The notes below the pieces were generated by a model. That model was given only the letters and a program-made list of their open reading frames with translations. It was not told the DNA's origin and made no database searches. Shown here piece after piece: positions 41,033 to 50,649 of a stretch of DNA of 64,000 nucleotides (the stretch's first letter is position 1; the number at the start of each line of letters is the position of its first letter). The DNA comes from Actinobacteria bacterium 69-20 (GTDB lineage: Bacteria > Actinomycetota > Actinomycetes > Mycobacteriales > Nakamurellaceae), in the NCBI GenBank assembly GCA_001897425.1, contig MKSW01000038.1:1-64000 (forward strand), given 5' to 3'. The position numbers were made by a program, and so were the translations under genes.

Positions 41033-41164
41033 CTCCATTCGGTCGGGCGGCGCCGCGCGCTACCCGTTCGCTACTCGTGCCTCCCGGCGTGACCGCCCGG
41101 TGCCCGTCAACCGCTCCCGTCGACCGCACCCGTCGACCGCACCGGCCGCCGCCGCATCCTGCCG

Positions 41165-42589
41165 TCAGCCGTCGTGCGCGGCGGGGCCGCCGACGACGGA
41201 CCAGACCGGCCCGTCCGGCGTGTCCTCGATCGAGAATCCGGCTTGTGCCAAGCGATCTCGGATGGCATCGGCGCGGGCGAAGTCCTTCGCGGCGCGTGCC
41301 TGGCTGCGCTCGTCGAGGAACCCGGCGAGCAGCGCACCGGTCGCGTCGACCAATGTCTGCCCTGACGCGGACGCGCTGCCATCGCGCGCCCAGGGCGCGG
41401 CGAACGGGTCCAATCCGAGGACGGCCAGCATGCCGCGCACGGACGCCGCGAAGCCGAGCGCGCGCTCCCAGTCCCCGCTCGCCGCCGCGGAGTTCCCGCG
41501 GCGAACGGCGTCATGGACGACGGCGAGCGCCCTCGGGACGGCGAGGTCGTCGTCCATCGCGTCGGCGAAACCGTCCGGCACCGGCGAGATCTCGACCGCG
41601 CCATGCCCAGCGGCCCGATGCAGGAAGGCCTCCACCCGATCGAACGCTCGCGCCGCGTCGTCGAGCGCCTCCGGCGAATACTCGATCGAGGAGCGATAGT
41701 GCACGCTCACCAGGTAGTACCGCAGCGCGATCGGGCGCACGGTTTTGGTGAGAACCTCGACGCCCAAAGTGTTTCCGAGCGATTTCGACATCTTCTCACC
41801 GGACATCGTCACCCAGTAGGAATGCATCCAGCACCGCGCGAACTTCAGGCTGGCGCCGTGCGCCTGCGCCGCCTCGTTCTCGTGGTGCGGGAAGATGAGA
41901 TCCAGTCCGCCGCCATGGATGTCGAACTCGTCACCGAGATAGGCACGCGCCATGGCCGTGCACTCGATGTGCCAGCCGGGCCGTCCCGGCCCCCACGGCG
42001 AATCCCATGACGGCTCACCGGGTTTCGCACCCTTCCAGAGCGTGAAGTCCGCAGGGTCGCGCTTCCCGGCACCCACCGGCTCACCCTGCTCAACCTTCAT
42101 CTCGTCGATCCGCTGCCCGGACAGGAACCCGTAGTCGGGAAGCGTGCGCACCGCGAAGTAGACATCTCCCTCGGCGGCGTAGGCCTTGCCGGCGGCGATC
42201 AGCTCGGCGATCAGCGCCTGGATCTGCGGGATGTGCCCGGTCGCCCGCGGCTCGATCGACGGCCGCAGGCATCCGAGCAGGTCGTAGGCGTCGGCGAAAG
42301 CGTGCTCGTTGGCCGCCGCCCACTCCCACCACGGCCGGCCGGCCGCGGCGGCCTTGGTGAGGATCTTGTCATCGATGTCGGTGACGTTCCGGACCTGCGT
42401 CACCTCGAACCCGCGATACTCCAGCCATCGTCGTAGCACGTCATAAACGATTCCCGCGCCGCGTAGATGACCGATATGCGGCAAATACTGAACCGTGGCC
42501 CCACAGTGGTAGATCGACACCTTGCCCGGCCGGAGCGGCACGAACGGCCGCACCGTGCGTGTTGCGGTGTCGTAAAGGTGAAGAGCCAC
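41165..42589 (-). CDS. cysS: Cysteinyl-tRNA synthetase
   Basis: The 474-residue class I enzyme charges tRNA-Cys. It has [19 protein letters not shown] with the HIGH motif and a zinc Cys, [23 protein letters not shown], the Zn-binding [11 protein letters not shown] and KMSKSLGN. It is CysS rather than the mycothiol ligase MshC, as shown by GATVQ and full length. The GTG at 42589 sits 7 nt after TACCAT, suggesting a leaderless message like def. The rlmB gene follows 142 bp downstream. Confidence 0.95.
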   Translation of the reverse strand: MALHLYDTATRTVRPFVPLRPGKVSIYHCGATVQYLPHIGHLRGAGIVYDVLRRWLEYRGFEVTQVRNVTDIDDKILTKAAAAGRPWWEWAAANEHAFADAYDLLGCLRPSIEPRATGHIPQIQALIAELIAAGKAYAAEGDVYFAVRTLPDYGFLSGQRIDEMKVEQGEPVGAGKRDPADFTLWKGAKPGEPSWDSPWGPGRPGWHIECTAMARAYLGDEFDIHGGGLDLIFPHHENEAAQAHGASLKFARCWMHSYWVTMSGEKMSKSLGNTLGVEVLTKTVRPIALRYYLVSVHYRSSIEYSPEALDDAARAFDRVEAFLHRAAGHGAVEISPVPDGFADAMDDDLAVPRALAVVHDAVRRGNSAAASGDWERALGFAASVRGMLAVLGLDPFAAPWARDGSASASGQTLVDATGALLAGFLDERSQARAAKDFARADAIRDRLAQAGFSIEDTPDGPVWSVVGGPAAHDG

Positions 42590-42596
42590 GGGCCTG

Positions 42597-42602
42597 ATGG
42601 TA
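42597..42602 (-). promoter_or_regulatory. Probable -10 element of cysS
   Basis: TACCAT on the minus strand, 7 nt (CAGGCCC) before the GTG start. Confidence 0.55.
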
Positions 42603-42725
42603 CCGGGACCTGCTGCCCGGCGGACGCCGATGAAGAAGCCCCAGATCAGGCCGCGTCGAGCGACGGGCGCACCGGCCGGGATAATGGATGCGGCGGCGCC
42701 CTGCCGCCCGAACGGAGCAAGACCC

Positions 42726-43631
42726 ATGACACAGCCGCAGCCAGGCGCCTTCGTCACCGCGGAGATCGCGAGCCAGCCCGAGATGTGGCTGCGGGCCGCG
42801 GATCTCGCTACGGAGCGGGCCGCCGCCCTGCCGCAGCCCGGTGAGCGCGTCGCGGTGGTGGGGTGCGGAACGAGCGCCTTCATCGCGCACGCGTATGCCG
42901 TGTACCGGGAGGCGAGCGGGGCAGGGTTGACCGACCATTTCGTCGCCTCCGAGTTCCCCGCGGGCCGCCGCTACGACCGCATCGTCGCCATCACCCGCTC
43001 GGGCACCACCACCGAGGTGCTGGATCTGCTCGCCTCGTTGCCCGCGGACCAGCGGACGTCGGCAATCGTCGGCGACCCGTCCAGCCCGGGTGCCACGGCC
43101 GCCGATGACGTTGTTCTGATGCCGTTCGCCGACGAGAAATCCGTAGTACAAACGCGTTTCGCCACGTCGACGCTCGCGTTGCTGCGCGCGGGGCTCGGTC
43201 ACAACATCGCCTCGCTGGCCGATTCCGCGCGCGACGCCCTCGCTCAGGATCTCCCCGCGGGCTGGGAAGCCTTCGAGCAGTTCGTGTTCCTAGGCCGTGG
43301 CCCGGGCGTCGGGCTGGCCACCGAGGCCGGACTGAAGATGCGCGAGGCCGCACTCGCGTGGGCGGAGGCGTATCCGGCCATGGACTACCGACACGGCCCG
43401 ATCTCGCTCGCCGAGCCGCATTCCCTCATCTGGTTCCTGACGGAGCCGCCGGCCGGGCTCGTCGACCAGATCCGCGCCACGGGCGCCAGTGTCGAGATCG
43501 CGACGCGGGACCCAATGGCCGAACTCGTCCGCATCCAGCGGGCCGCGACCGCGGTGGCGCTGCACCGGGGGTACGACCCAGACCAGCCGCGCAATCTGAC
43601 CCGGTCGATCGTGCTCGACGGCGAGCACTGA
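42726..43631 (+). CDS. SIS-domain sugar-phosphate isomerase/deaminase (AgaS/GlmS-like)
   Basis: The 301-residue protein consists of two SIS subdomains: VVGCGTSAFIAHAYAVYREA with VAITRSGTTTEVLDLLASLP, and FLGRGPGVGLATEAGLKMRE with YPAMDYRHGPISLAEP. It lacks the GlmS glutaminase half. Such proteins isomerise or deaminate phosphorylated amino sugars. The ATG follows GGAGCAAGACCC. The class II aldolase gene lies 100 bp downstream on the same strand, so an amino-sugar breakdown pathway is likely (inference). The substrate cannot be told. Confidence 0.85.
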   Translation: MTQPQPGAFVTAEIASQPEMWLRAADLATERAAALPQPGERVAVVGCGTSAFIAHAYAVYREASGAGLTDHFVASEFPAGRRYDRIVAITRSGTTTEVLDLLASLPADQRTSAIVGDPSSPGATAADDVVLMPFADEKSVVQTRFATSTLALLRAGLGHNIASLADSARDALAQDLPAGWEAFEQFVFLGRGPGVGLATEAGLKMREAALAWAEAYPAMDYRHGPISLAEPHSLIWFLTEPPAGLVDQIRATGASVEIATRDPMAELVRIQRAATAVALHRGYDPDQPRNLTRSIVLDGEH

Positions 43632-43731
43632 CCGCAACCGGGACGCGCCAGGACGCACCAGGACACACCGACACGACCGCCGGCCGACACCCCTCACCCA
43701 GCAGCGCTGTAGCGACATGTAAAGGCACACC

Positions 43732-44568
43732 ATGCCACTCGCCTCCTCCGCCGATGTGCTCGGCGCCGCCAAGGGCGCCGGGCGCGGTATCGGCGCGTTC
43801 AATGTGATCCAACTCGAGCATGCCGAGGCGCTGACGGCCGGCGCCGAGCGCGCCGCGTCGCCGATCATCCTGCAGATCTCGGAGAACGCCGCGAAGTACC
43901 ACGGCGCGCTCGATCCCATCGGTCTGGCCACGGTCGCCGTCGCGCGCGCCGCGTCGGTGCCGGTCGTCGTGCACCTGGACCACGCCACCGACGAGGCGCT
44001 GGTCGACCGGGCGATCGAGCTTGGATTCACCTCGGTGATGTTCGACGCCTCGGCACTCGACTACACCGAAAACCTGAGCCGCACAGCGGATGTTGTGCGC
44101 CGGGCGCATGCGGCTGGGGTCTGGGTCGAGGCGGAACTCGGCGAGATCGGCGGCAAGGACGGGGTGCACGCACCCGGGGTGCGCACCGATCCGGCGGAGG
44201 CCGCCGAGTTCGTCGCCGCGACGGGCATCGACGCGCTCGCGGTCGCCGTCGGCTCGTCCCACGCCATGACCACCCGCGACGCGGCGCTCGACTTCGATCG
44301 CATTTCGGCACTTGCGCAATCGGTCTCGGTTCCGCTGGTGCTGCACGGATCGTCCGGGGTCGCGGACGCGGACATCACCCGCGCGGTGCGCGCCGGGCTC
44401 ACCAAGATCAATATCGCCACGCACCTGAACGTCACCCTGACCGCGGCGCTGCGGCGCTACCTGGGCGAGAACCCGTCCGTGGTCGACCCGCGCAAATACC
44501 TCGGGGCGGGACGCGCGGCGCTGGCCGACGAGACCGCGCGCCTGATCGGCGTCATCTCTGGGCGCTGA
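43732..44568 (+). CDS. Class II sugar-bisphosphate aldolase
   Basis: The 278-residue zinc aldolase of the FbaA/GatY/KbaY group shows GRGIGAFNVIQLEHAEAL, VPVVVHLDHATDEALVDRAI with zinc His residues, GFTSVMFDASALDYTENL, EAELGEIGGKDG, AVAVGSSHAM, VLHGSSGVADADI and GLTKINIATHLN. It cleaves a ketose bisphosphate to dihydroxyacetone phosphate and an aldehyde. Length and neighbours suggest a tagatose- or fructose-bisphosphate role, downstream of the SIS protein. Confidence 0.88.
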   Translation: MPLASSADVLGAAKGAGRGIGAFNVIQLEHAEALTAGAERAASPIILQISENAAKYHGALDPIGLATVAVARAASVPVVVHLDHATDEALVDRAIELGFTSVMFDASALDYTENLSRTADVVRRAHAAGVWVEAELGEIGGKDGVHAPGVRTDPAEAAEFVAATGIDALAVAVGSSHAMTTRDAALDFDRISALAQSVSVPLVLHGSSGVADADITRAVRAGLTKINIATHLNVTLTAALRRYLGENPSVVDPRKYLGAGRAALADETARLIGVISGR

Positions 44569-44621
44569 CCAGCGAATCGAGCACCCGGCGAGCGGATGCC
44601 TTTCTGCGCAGCGACTCTCGG

Positions 44622-45560
44622 CTATTGCCCGAGGTGCCAGCGAGCGAACGCCAGGGCCTCGGTCAGATCCAGCTCCCGGTCCGCTGCGGTGCGTTTGCGG
44701 GTCGACACCTCCACGATCACCGATCCGCCGAAAGCCCTTGCGGCCGAAGCTTTCCGATCGGCCCCGGCCCCGGAACGTTCGTCATCTGCGGTATCCACCC
44801 CGACGGCTCCGCCGGCTGCCGACGACGGACCGACCGACCGGCCTAACGACGAACCCAACGACCTACCCGGCGGCCGGCCGAATCGGCCCGAGGCCAGTCC
44901 GGCCAGCACCTCGGCGCATTTCGCCACTCCGCGCCCGGGCAGCAGGTGCTCGTCGCGGGGGGCGCCGGAGCCGTCACCGAGATGCACGTGCGCGAGCCCG
45001 GCACCCATCCGCGTCGCCATCGCGACAGCGTCCACGCCGGCGGCGGCGGTGTGCGACAGGTCCAGCGTGAATGACGCGTACCCGGCCGGAACCGGGTCCC
45101 AATGCGGCCGGTAGGTGTTGACCAGCGCGCCGACAACCTTGACCGGGAACATGTTCTCGATCGCGATCGTCACGTCGGTCCGCGCCGAGAGTTCGGCGAC
45201 CGCCGCCGGGAACTCGTCCGCCGCCGCCCGTTGCCACACGAACGGCGGGTGCGCCACCACGGTCTGTGCCCCGAGCGCCTCGGCCATCGTGAGAGATTGC
45301 GAGATCTTGCCGGCCGGGTCCGTGCCCCACACGCGCGCGGTGACCAGCAGACAGGGCGCGTGCACGGACAGCACCCGCGTCCCGTGCCGCTCGGCCAGCC
45401 GGGCGAGCGCATCCGCGTCTTGCGTCACCGCGTCCGCGGTCACCATCACCTCGACGCCGTCGTAGCCGAGCCGAGCCGCCAGCTCGAAGGCCCGATCGAT
45501 GGACTCCGGAAACACCGACGAGCTGGCCAGGCCGACCGCGATCGACGAGCGCTGAACCAT
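44622..45560 (-). CDS. TIM-barrel sugar-phosphate isomerase/epimerase-like protein
   Basis: The 312-residue protein of the xylose-isomerase-like (AP endonuclease 2) superfamily shows SIDRAFELAARLGYDGVEVM, LSVHAPCLLVT, TVVAHPPFVW, VTIAIENMFPVKV, FTLDLSHTAAAG and GLAHVHLGDGSGAPRDEHLLPGRG with metal-binding His/Asp/Glu. Between the barrel's last strands is an unusual ~50-residue Arg/Ser/Gly-rich insert (PPGRSLGSSLGRSVGPSSAAG), before VIVEVSTRKRTAADRELDL. The start ATG lies 8 bp after the Ppx/GppA stop, so the genes are co-transcribed. The substrate is unknown. Confidence 0.82.
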   Translation of the reverse strand: MVQRSSIAVGLASSSVFPESIDRAFELAARLGYDGVEVMVTADAVTQDADALARLAERHGTRVLSVHAPCLLVTARVWGTDPAGKISQSLTMAEALGAQTVVAHPPFVWQRAAADEFPAAVAELSARTDVTIAIENMFPVKVVGALVNTYRPHWDPVPAGYASFTLDLSHTAAAGVDAVAMATRMGAGLAHVHLGDGSGAPRDEHLLPGRGVAKCAEVLAGLASGRFGRPPGRSLGSSLGRSVGPSSAAGGAVGVDTADDERSGAGADRKASAARAFGGSVIVEVSTRKRTAADRELDLTEALAFARWHLGQ

Positions 45561-45568
45561 CTCGCCCG

Positions 45569-46525
45569 TCACTCGGCGAACGCGATCTGGTCGAGACGTT
45601 GCAGGATCACGCCTTCCCGCAAGGCCCAGGGGCAGATGTCGATCCGGTCGGCGTGCACGGTCTCCATCGCGGCTAGCGCCACCGCCGCGCCGGCGGCGAG
45701 CTGCTCGGATCGATCTTCCGAAACCCCTTCCAGCGCACCGACATCGGCCGGAGTCATGCGCGCGATGAACGCCGTCACCTGTCGCAGCGCGGCCGCGGAC
45801 AACGACCGGGGAACGAGCGATCCGGCCTCGCTGGGCGCCGCCCCCGCCAGCCGCGCCAGCGTGCGGAACGTCTTGGATGTGCCGACCACCCGCTCGAACG
45901 GGCCCGCCGCCACGATGCACGGAGCCACCGTCGCGAGCCGGGCCACCGCGAACCGGTGTAGCTCGTCCACGGCCGTCGCCCCCGGCGGCGAGGTCGGCAG
46001 GACGCCCGATCGCGGCACGAACCATTCCCGATGCATGCGCCCGGCACCGAGCGGCACGGACGCGGCGACCGCCGGCTGTTCGTCCGGTCCCCCGGCGATC
46101 TCCAGCGATCCCCCGCCGATGTCCAGCACGAGCAGGTTGCCGGCGCTCCAGCCGAACCAGCGGCGCACGGCAAGGAACGTGAGACGCGCCTCGTCCTCGC
46201 CCGAAAGGACCTGCAGGTCAACATCTGTCGCCGTCCGCACCGCGGTCAGTACGGCGTCCGAGTCGGTGGCATCGCGGATCGCCGACGTCGCGAACGCGAG
46301 CAGTTCCGAGCACCCAGCGTCGCGGGCCTGCGCCGCTGCCAGGCCGACCGCCGTGACCACGCTGGTCGTGCCGCCCTCGCCGAGCGACCCGTCCGCCCCG
46401 ATCAGTGACGCCAGTTTCAGCGTCCAGCGCTCGGACCGGATCGGCGTGGGCGGCGCCCCCCAGTGCGCATCGACCAGCAGCAGATGCACCGTGTTGGACC
46501 CGACGTCCAGCACACCGATCCGCAT
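45569..46525 (-). CDS. Ppx/GppA-family exopolyphosphatase
   Basis: The 318-residue protein of the ASKHA fold has MRIGVLDVGSNTVHLLLVDA (phosphate 1), LLAFATSAIRDATDS, LSGEDEARLTFLAVRRWFG and LVLDIGGGSLEIAGG (phosphate 2). It probably degrades polyphosphate or pppGpp, as Rv0496 and Rv1026 do in M. tuberculosis. ATG is preceded by GGGGAGGGCC. It is followed by the TIM-barrel gene on the same strand and preceded by a long inverted repeat and gpm. Confidence 0.9.
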   Translation of the reverse strand: MRIGVLDVGSNTVHLLLVDAHWGAPPTPIRSERWTLKLASLIGADGSLGEGGTTSVVTAVGLAAAQARDAGCSELLAFATSAIRDATDSDAVLTAVRTATDVDLQVLSGEDEARLTFLAVRRWFGWSAGNLLVLDIGGGSLEIAGGPDEQPAVAASVPLGAGRMHREWFVPRSGVLPTSPPGATAVDELHRFAVARLATVAPCIVAAGPFERVVGTSKTFRTLARLAGAAPSEAGSLVPRSLSAAALRQVTAFIARMTPADVGALEGVSEDRSEQLAAGAAVALAAMETVHADRIDICPWALREGVILQRLDQIAFAE

Positions 46526-46540
46526 GGCCCTCCCCTCGCC

Positions 46541-46609
46541 GGATGATCACGAGTTATGTGGATCTCGTTCCGTAAATCGACTCGAATCCCACACAACTGA
46601 TGATCATCC
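46541..46609. terminator. 21-bp inverted repeat after gpm
   Basis: GGATGATCACGAGTTATGTGG (46541-46561) and CCACACAACTGATGATCATCC (46589-46609) pair at 18 of 21 positions around a 27-bp spacer. The right arm ends one base before the gpm stop codon, so it is probably the transcription end of gpm; no U-tract is present. Confidence 0.65.
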
Positions 46610-47347
46610 CTACCGGCCCTGGTTCGCCACCGCCTGGATCGCCGCGGCCGCCGCATCCGGATCCAAGTATTCCCCGCCCACGGTCGCCGGCACCAACGCG
46701 GCGTCCAGCTCGTAGCGGAGCGGAATGCCGGTGGGGATATTCACCCCGGCGATGGCCTCGTCGGACACCCCGTCCAGCAACTTCACAATGGCCCGGATCG
46801 AGTTCCCGTGCGCCGCAACGAGAACGGTCTTGCCCGCGGCGAGATCGGTCGCGATCGGCCCGCGCAGGTACGGCTCCAGCCGGACGACCACGTCGGCCAG
46901 GCATTCAGTGCGCGGCAACTCCGCCGGGTCGTAGCGCGGATCACCGGCCTGCGAATACTCGCTCAAGTCCGAGATCGGCGGCGGCGGAACGTCATAGGAT
47001 CGGCGCCACAGCATGAACTGCTCCTCGCCGTACTGCTCGCGGGTCTGCTTCTTGTCCTTGCCCTGCAGGTCGCCGTAGTGCCGTTCGTTCAGGCGCCACG
47101 ATCGGGAAACCGGGATCCAGTGCCGGTCGATGGCGTCCAGCGTGAGGTTCGCCGTGGTGATCGCGCGGCGCAGCAGCGACGTGTGCAGTACGTCGGGCGC
47201 CACCCCCGCATCCCGCAGCAGCGCGCCGGCGCGCGTCGCCTCGGCCACGCCTTTCTCGGACAGCGGCACGTCCACCCAGCCGGTGAACAGGTTCTTGGAG
47301 TTCCAGGTGCTCTCGCCGTGGCGGAGCAGGATCAAGGTAGAAGTCAC
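46610..47347 (-). CDS. gpmA: 2,3-bisphosphoglycerate-dependent phosphoglycerate mutase
   Basis: The 245-residue glycolytic enzyme interconverts 3- and 2-phosphoglycerate. It has [20 protein letters not shown] with the phosphorylated His, [35 protein letters not shown] and [18 protein letters not shown] with the second catalytic His. The GTG start at 47347 was chosen because [12 protein letters not shown] begins the family; the longer frame reads through the dispersed motif at 47370. Followed by an imperfect 21-bp inverted repeat. Confidence 0.95.
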   Translation of the reverse strand: MTSTLILLRHGESTWNSKNLFTGWVDVPLSEKGVAEATRAGALLRDAGVAPDVLHTSLLRRAITTANLTLDAIDRHWIPVSRSWRLNERHYGDLQGKDKKQTREQYGEEQFMLWRRSYDVPPPPISDLSEYSQAGDPRYDPAELPRTECLADVVVRLEPYLRGPIATDLAAGKTVLVAAHGNSIRAIVKLLDGVSDEAIAGVNIPTGIPLRYELDAALVPATVGGEYLDPDAAAAAIQAVANQGR

Positions 47348-47369
47348 GTATCCAGTCTGCCGCACCGCA

Positions 47370-47382
47370 TATGACGCTGTTC
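47370..47382 (-). repeat. Dispersed motif copy (exact)
   Basis: TATGACGCTGTTC, 23 bp upstream of the gpm start codon. Confidence 0.8.
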
Positions 47383-47468
47383 CGCGCGGGGCGCGCTCGC
47401 GCCGCATCGGCACCGGCGGAGCATCGGGTGCCGCGGCCGGGCTTCCGGCACCGCAGCACGAGCCCCGG

Positions 47469-48104
47469 TCAGCCCAGCAGACGCTCCAACTCCGCGTGGA
47501 CGGCCCTCATCGAGCCGACCACCAGATCGGCTTCCGCCAGCGCCGCGGGGGCGTGCGTGGTCGCGACGCCGATCGCCGTCATACCCGCGCTTTTCGCTGC
47601 GCTCACGCCGGCGGGGGCGTCTTCCACCACGACACAGCGCTCCGCGGACACACCGAGCCGCGCGGCGGCCAGCAGATACGGCTCGGGATCCGGTTTGCCC
47701 CGGGTGATGTCGTCGGCGGTGATGAAGACCTCGGGCACCGCCAACCCGATCGCGTCGAGTCGGCCCATCGCGAGATCACGCAGGCCGGAGGTGACGATCG
47801 CCCAGCGGTGTCGTTGGGCCAGCGCGATGCAATCCAGCGCTCCGGGCATCGCGAGAAGCTCTGCGGCATGGGCCATCTCCCACGAATCGAGCCGATGGGT
47901 CTCGGCGTCGGCATCCAGGTGGGGGGCGGTCTCGGCGATCACCTCGCGCGCGGGCCGGCCATGGACCGTGGCCATCAGCGCGCCGACATCGATGCCGCAC
48001 TCGTCCGCCCACGCCCGCCACACCCGCTCGATGATCGGGGTCGAATCGACCAGCACCCCGTCCAGGTCGAACAGGACGGCGGACGCGGCGTGGTCAGGGA
48101 GCAC
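47469..48104 (-). CDS. HAD-family sugar-phosphate phosphatase
   Basis: The 211-residue phosphatase has HAD motif I ([20 protein letters not shown]), motif II (WAIVTSGL) and motif III/IV ([39 protein letters not shown]), with a helical cap. It resembles yeast Dog/GPP-type and bacterial hexitol-phosphate phosphatases, but the substrate cannot be told. GTG 48104 follows TACACT by 6 nt, a leaderless arrangement. Confidence 0.88.
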   Translation of the reverse strand: MLPDHAASAVLFDLDGVLVDSTPIIERVWRAWADECGIDVGALMATVHGRPAREVIAETAPHLDADAETHRLDSWEMAHAAELLAMPGALDCIALAQRHRWAIVTSGLRDLAMGRLDAIGLAVPEVFITADDITRGKPDPEPYLLAAARLGVSAERCVVVEDAPAGVSAAKSAGMTAIGVATTHAPAALAEADLVVGSMRAVHAELERLLG

Positions 48105-48161
48105 ACGGCGAGTGTAGGCGGCGAGCCACGGGCCGCCACAGACGGCAAAGGGGCGGCGAAC

Positions 48162-48200
48162 CGGGCGGCGGGCCGGCGGCAAACGGGCGGCGGGCCGGCG
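48162..48200 (+). repeat. Short direct repeat, 2 x 17 bp
   Basis: CGGGCGGCGGGCCGGCG at 48162-48178 and 48184-48200, in the gap between the HAD phosphatase and lpqE-like genes. Confidence 0.6.
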
Positions 48201-48333
48201 CAGGTGCGCGCGTCGGCACGCCCGGCGCGCGCGCGGATGCTGACAAACGCTAATCTATGTCCAGCTCGCTGTGGCGCCCGTCGGCCGATCGGTCGGCGGT
48301 CGCGAACCTCGTCCCGCTCGAAGGGGGCCGCTC

Positions 48334-48945
48334 GTGGTCGGCACAACTCGGTCGCAGGCCGCTCAGCACGCCGCTGCGCGTGTTTCGCTCGGTCGCCGCA
48401 TGCTGGGCCTGCTGGCGGCTGTAGCGCTGGGCACAGCCGCGCTCACCGGCTGCGCCGCCGGGCAGATCGCGCAATCCGTCGACCAGGTGCCGAACCACGA
48501 CGGCGGCCAAGGCACGGTCGGCCAGGTCGGTGTCCACAATGCGTTGCTCGGCACCGCGAACGACGTCGAGGGCACGGTCGCGTTCAAGAAGGGCTCGTCG
48601 GCGCCGCTGAACTTCTGGGTCACCAACAGCGCGCTCGATGCAGACACGCTGACCTCGATCACCAGCGCCGCGGGCACCGTTCAGCTGACCGGGACCGCCA
48701 CCGTGCCGGGGCAGTCGTACCTGCAGGTCGGCGGCTCTTCGCCGGTCACCGCGACCATCACCGGCCTGACCGAGAACGTGCCATACGGCTTCCCGGTCAC
48801 CGTGGATTTCTACTTCCAGAACGCGGGCAAGCTGAGCCTGCAGGTGCCGATCGAGATCCCGCCGACCCGCGGCACTGGCCGGCAGTCGACCGACATCTAC
48901 CCGCCGGCAGAGACCAACCTGTGGGGCGAGCCCGCGTCGAATTAA
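48334..48945 (+). CDS. lpqE: LpqE-like lipoprotein
   Basis: The 203-residue protein has a lipoprotein signal (AAVALGTAALTGC) and a beta-rich domain: NHDGGQGTVGQVGVHNALLG, SAPLNFWVTNSALDADTL, SSPVTATITGLTENVPYGF and VDFYFQNAGKLSLQVPIE. Position before radA and the lipoprotein type match M. tuberculosis lpqE (Rv3584). Its role is unknown, though the fold resembles copper-chaperone/cupredoxin-like beta proteins. GTG 48334 follows GAAGGGGGCC. Confidence 0.8.
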   Translation: MVGTTRSQAAQHAAARVSLGRRMLGLLAAVALGTAALTGCAAGQIAQSVDQVPNHDGGQGTVGQVGVHNALLGTANDVEGTVAFKKGSSAPLNFWVTNSALDADTLTSITSAAGTVQLTGTATVPGQSYLQVGGSSPVTATITGLTENVPYGFPVTVDFYFQNAGKLSLQVPIEIPPTRGTGRQSTDIYPPAETNLWGEPASN

Positions 48946-49013
48946 CGGCCGAGTGCCCGTTCGGTGCGGCACCGCTGCCGGCTGTCCGGTAGGGCGCGTG
49001 GCAGATTTCCGGG

Positions 49014-49026
49014 TATGACGCTGTTC
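49014..49026 (-). repeat. Dispersed motif copy (exact)
   Basis: TATGACGCTGTTC, 58 bp before the radA -10, between lpqE and radA. Confidence 0.8.
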
Positions 49027-49083
49027 TGATGCGGGCGATGCCGTAGAGACCTCGCCAGTGGGGGCACTGTCGGTGGGTCCGTC

Positions 49084-49089
49084 TACCGT
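49084..49089 (+). promoter_or_regulatory. Probable -10 element of radA
   Basis: TACCGT followed by 7 nt and ATG 49097; leaderless arrangement. Confidence 0.55.
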
Positions 49090-49096
49090 TCGGGCC

Positions 49097-50503
49097 ATGG
49101 TGACTACCCCCCGCCGCGCGCAGCGGCTCTACCGATGCGGCGACTGCGGTCACGAGACGGCGAAGTGGGTCGGGCAGTGCCCGGCGTGCCATGCCTGGGG
49201 AACCGTGGCGGAGCAGTCCGCGCCGCCCATCGCTTTGCGCCGGGTGACGGCCGCCGCGCCCGCGTCACCGGCGGTGCGGCTACGCGATGTCGACGCTCGT
49301 GCCGTGGCGCCATGTCCGAGCGGCGTCCCGGAGTTCGATCGGGTGCTCGGCGGCGGCCTGGTTCCTGGCGGCGTGGTGCTGCTGGCCGGGGAACCGGGGA
49401 TCGGGAAGTCGACCCTGCTGCTGGCGGCCGCGCAGGCGTGGGCGTCGAACGGGCACGGCCGCGCCCTGATCGTGACCGGGGAGGAGACCGCGGCCCAGGT
49501 CAGGCTGCGTGCCGACCGGCTTGGCGCCGTGCACGAGGACCTGTATCTCGCCGCGGAGACCGAACTGTCGGCGGTGCTCGCCCACATCGAAGAGGTTCGG
49601 CCGCGGCTGCTCATCGTCGACTCCGTGCAGACGATCGCGGATGCGGCCACCGATGGGGCGACGGGCGGGGTATCCCAGGTGCGCGCCGTGGCAGCGGCGC
49701 TGACGTCGGTCGCCAAGCAGCGCTCCATCGCGTGCGTCATGGTCGGGCACGTCACGAAGGACGGCGCCGTCGCCGGCCCGCGCGTGCTGGAGCATCTCGT
49801 CGACGTAGTGCTGCATTTCGAGGGGGATCATGGGTCGCTGCTGCGGCTGATGCGGGGCGTGAAGAACCGATTCGGCCCCGCGGACGAGGTCGGCTGTTTC
49901 CAGATGACGGACTCCGGGATCGCTTCTCTGCCGGACCCGTCCGGGCTGTTCCTGTCCGAACGCCGGCCCGGAGTCGCCGGGACGTGCACCACGGTGACGA
50001 TGCAGGGTCGGCGCGCGATGCCGATCGAGATCCAGACCTTGGTGGGCTCGCCCGCCAGCGGTGGGCACCGCACCGTGTCCGGCCTGGATGCCGCACGCGT
50101 CTCGATGGTGCTCGCGGTGGTCTCGCACTGGGCGGGGGTGGCGGTCGCCGGCTGCGATGTGCTCGCCGCCACGGTCGGCGGTGCCCGCACCGTCGAACCG
50201 GCGGCGGACCTGACGCTGGCGCTCGCCGTGTGGTCGTCGGTGCGCGACATTCCGCTGCCGCCATCGCTTGTGGTGATCGGCGAGTTGGGACTGTCCGGAG
50301 AGGTGCGGCCGGTGCCGGCCCTCCCCCAGCGGCTCGCCGAGGCGGCGCGGCTGGGCTTCGATCGGGCGATCGTGCCGGCCGGGGATTTCGTCGCCGCCCC
50401 CGCCGGCATGCACGTCAGTCAGATCGATGATCTGATCGGCGCGCTGCGTTCGCTGGGCGACGGGACGGAGGTGGTGCCGCTGGTCGGCGAACGGAGGGCG
50501 TGA
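49097..50503 (+). CDS. radA: DNA repair protein RadA
   Basis: The 468-residue RecA-like ATPase helps branch migration in recombination. It has an N-terminal zinc finger (CGDCGHETAKWVGQCPAC), Walker A (LLAGEPGIGKST), Walker B (RLLIVDSVQT), the RadA-specific KNRFG motif and a C-terminal Lon-protease-like domain (PPSLVVIGELGLSGEVRPVP). ATG 49097 begins the zinc finger region and has a TACCGT -10 7 nt upstream. In M. tuberculosis disA follows; here an acyltransferase does. Confidence 0.95.
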   Translation: MVTTPRRAQRLYRCGDCGHETAKWVGQCPACHAWGTVAEQSAPPIALRRVTAAAPASPAVRLRDVDARAVAPCPSGVPEFDRVLGGGLVPGGVVLLAGEPGIGKSTLLLAAAQAWASNGHGRALIVTGEETAAQVRLRADRLGAVHEDLYLAAETELSAVLAHIEEVRPRLLIVDSVQTIADAATDGATGGVSQVRAVAAALTSVAKQRSIACVMVGHVTKDGAVAGPRVLEHLVDVVLHFEGDHGSLLRLMRGVKNRFGPADEVGCFQMTDSGIASLPDPSGLFLSERRPGVAGTCTTVTMQGRRAMPIEIQTLVGSPASGGHRTVSGLDAARVSMVLAVVSHWAGVAVAGCDVLAATVGGARTVEPAADLTLALAVWSSVRDIPLPPSLVVIGELGLSGEVRPVPALPQRLAEAARLGFDRAIVPAGDFVAAPAGMHVSQIDDLIGALRSLGDGTEVVPLVGERRA

Positions 50504-50649
50504 CAGGCGGCGGCGCGCTGTCCATCGGTGGCGGCCGCACGCTGGCAGGCGATGGCGTCTGACGGAGGCCAGGAGACCGCTGGCTGCAGTGCGCGGCGGC
50601 CCGGAGCGGCGCGGCGGGTGGATTCTGAGCAGACTGGACACCGAAGGAA

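Noticed and set aside
43098..43118. GATGACGTTGTTC in the SIS-protein gene as a motif copy
   Set aside because: Two mismatches and normal coding context (DDVVLMPF).
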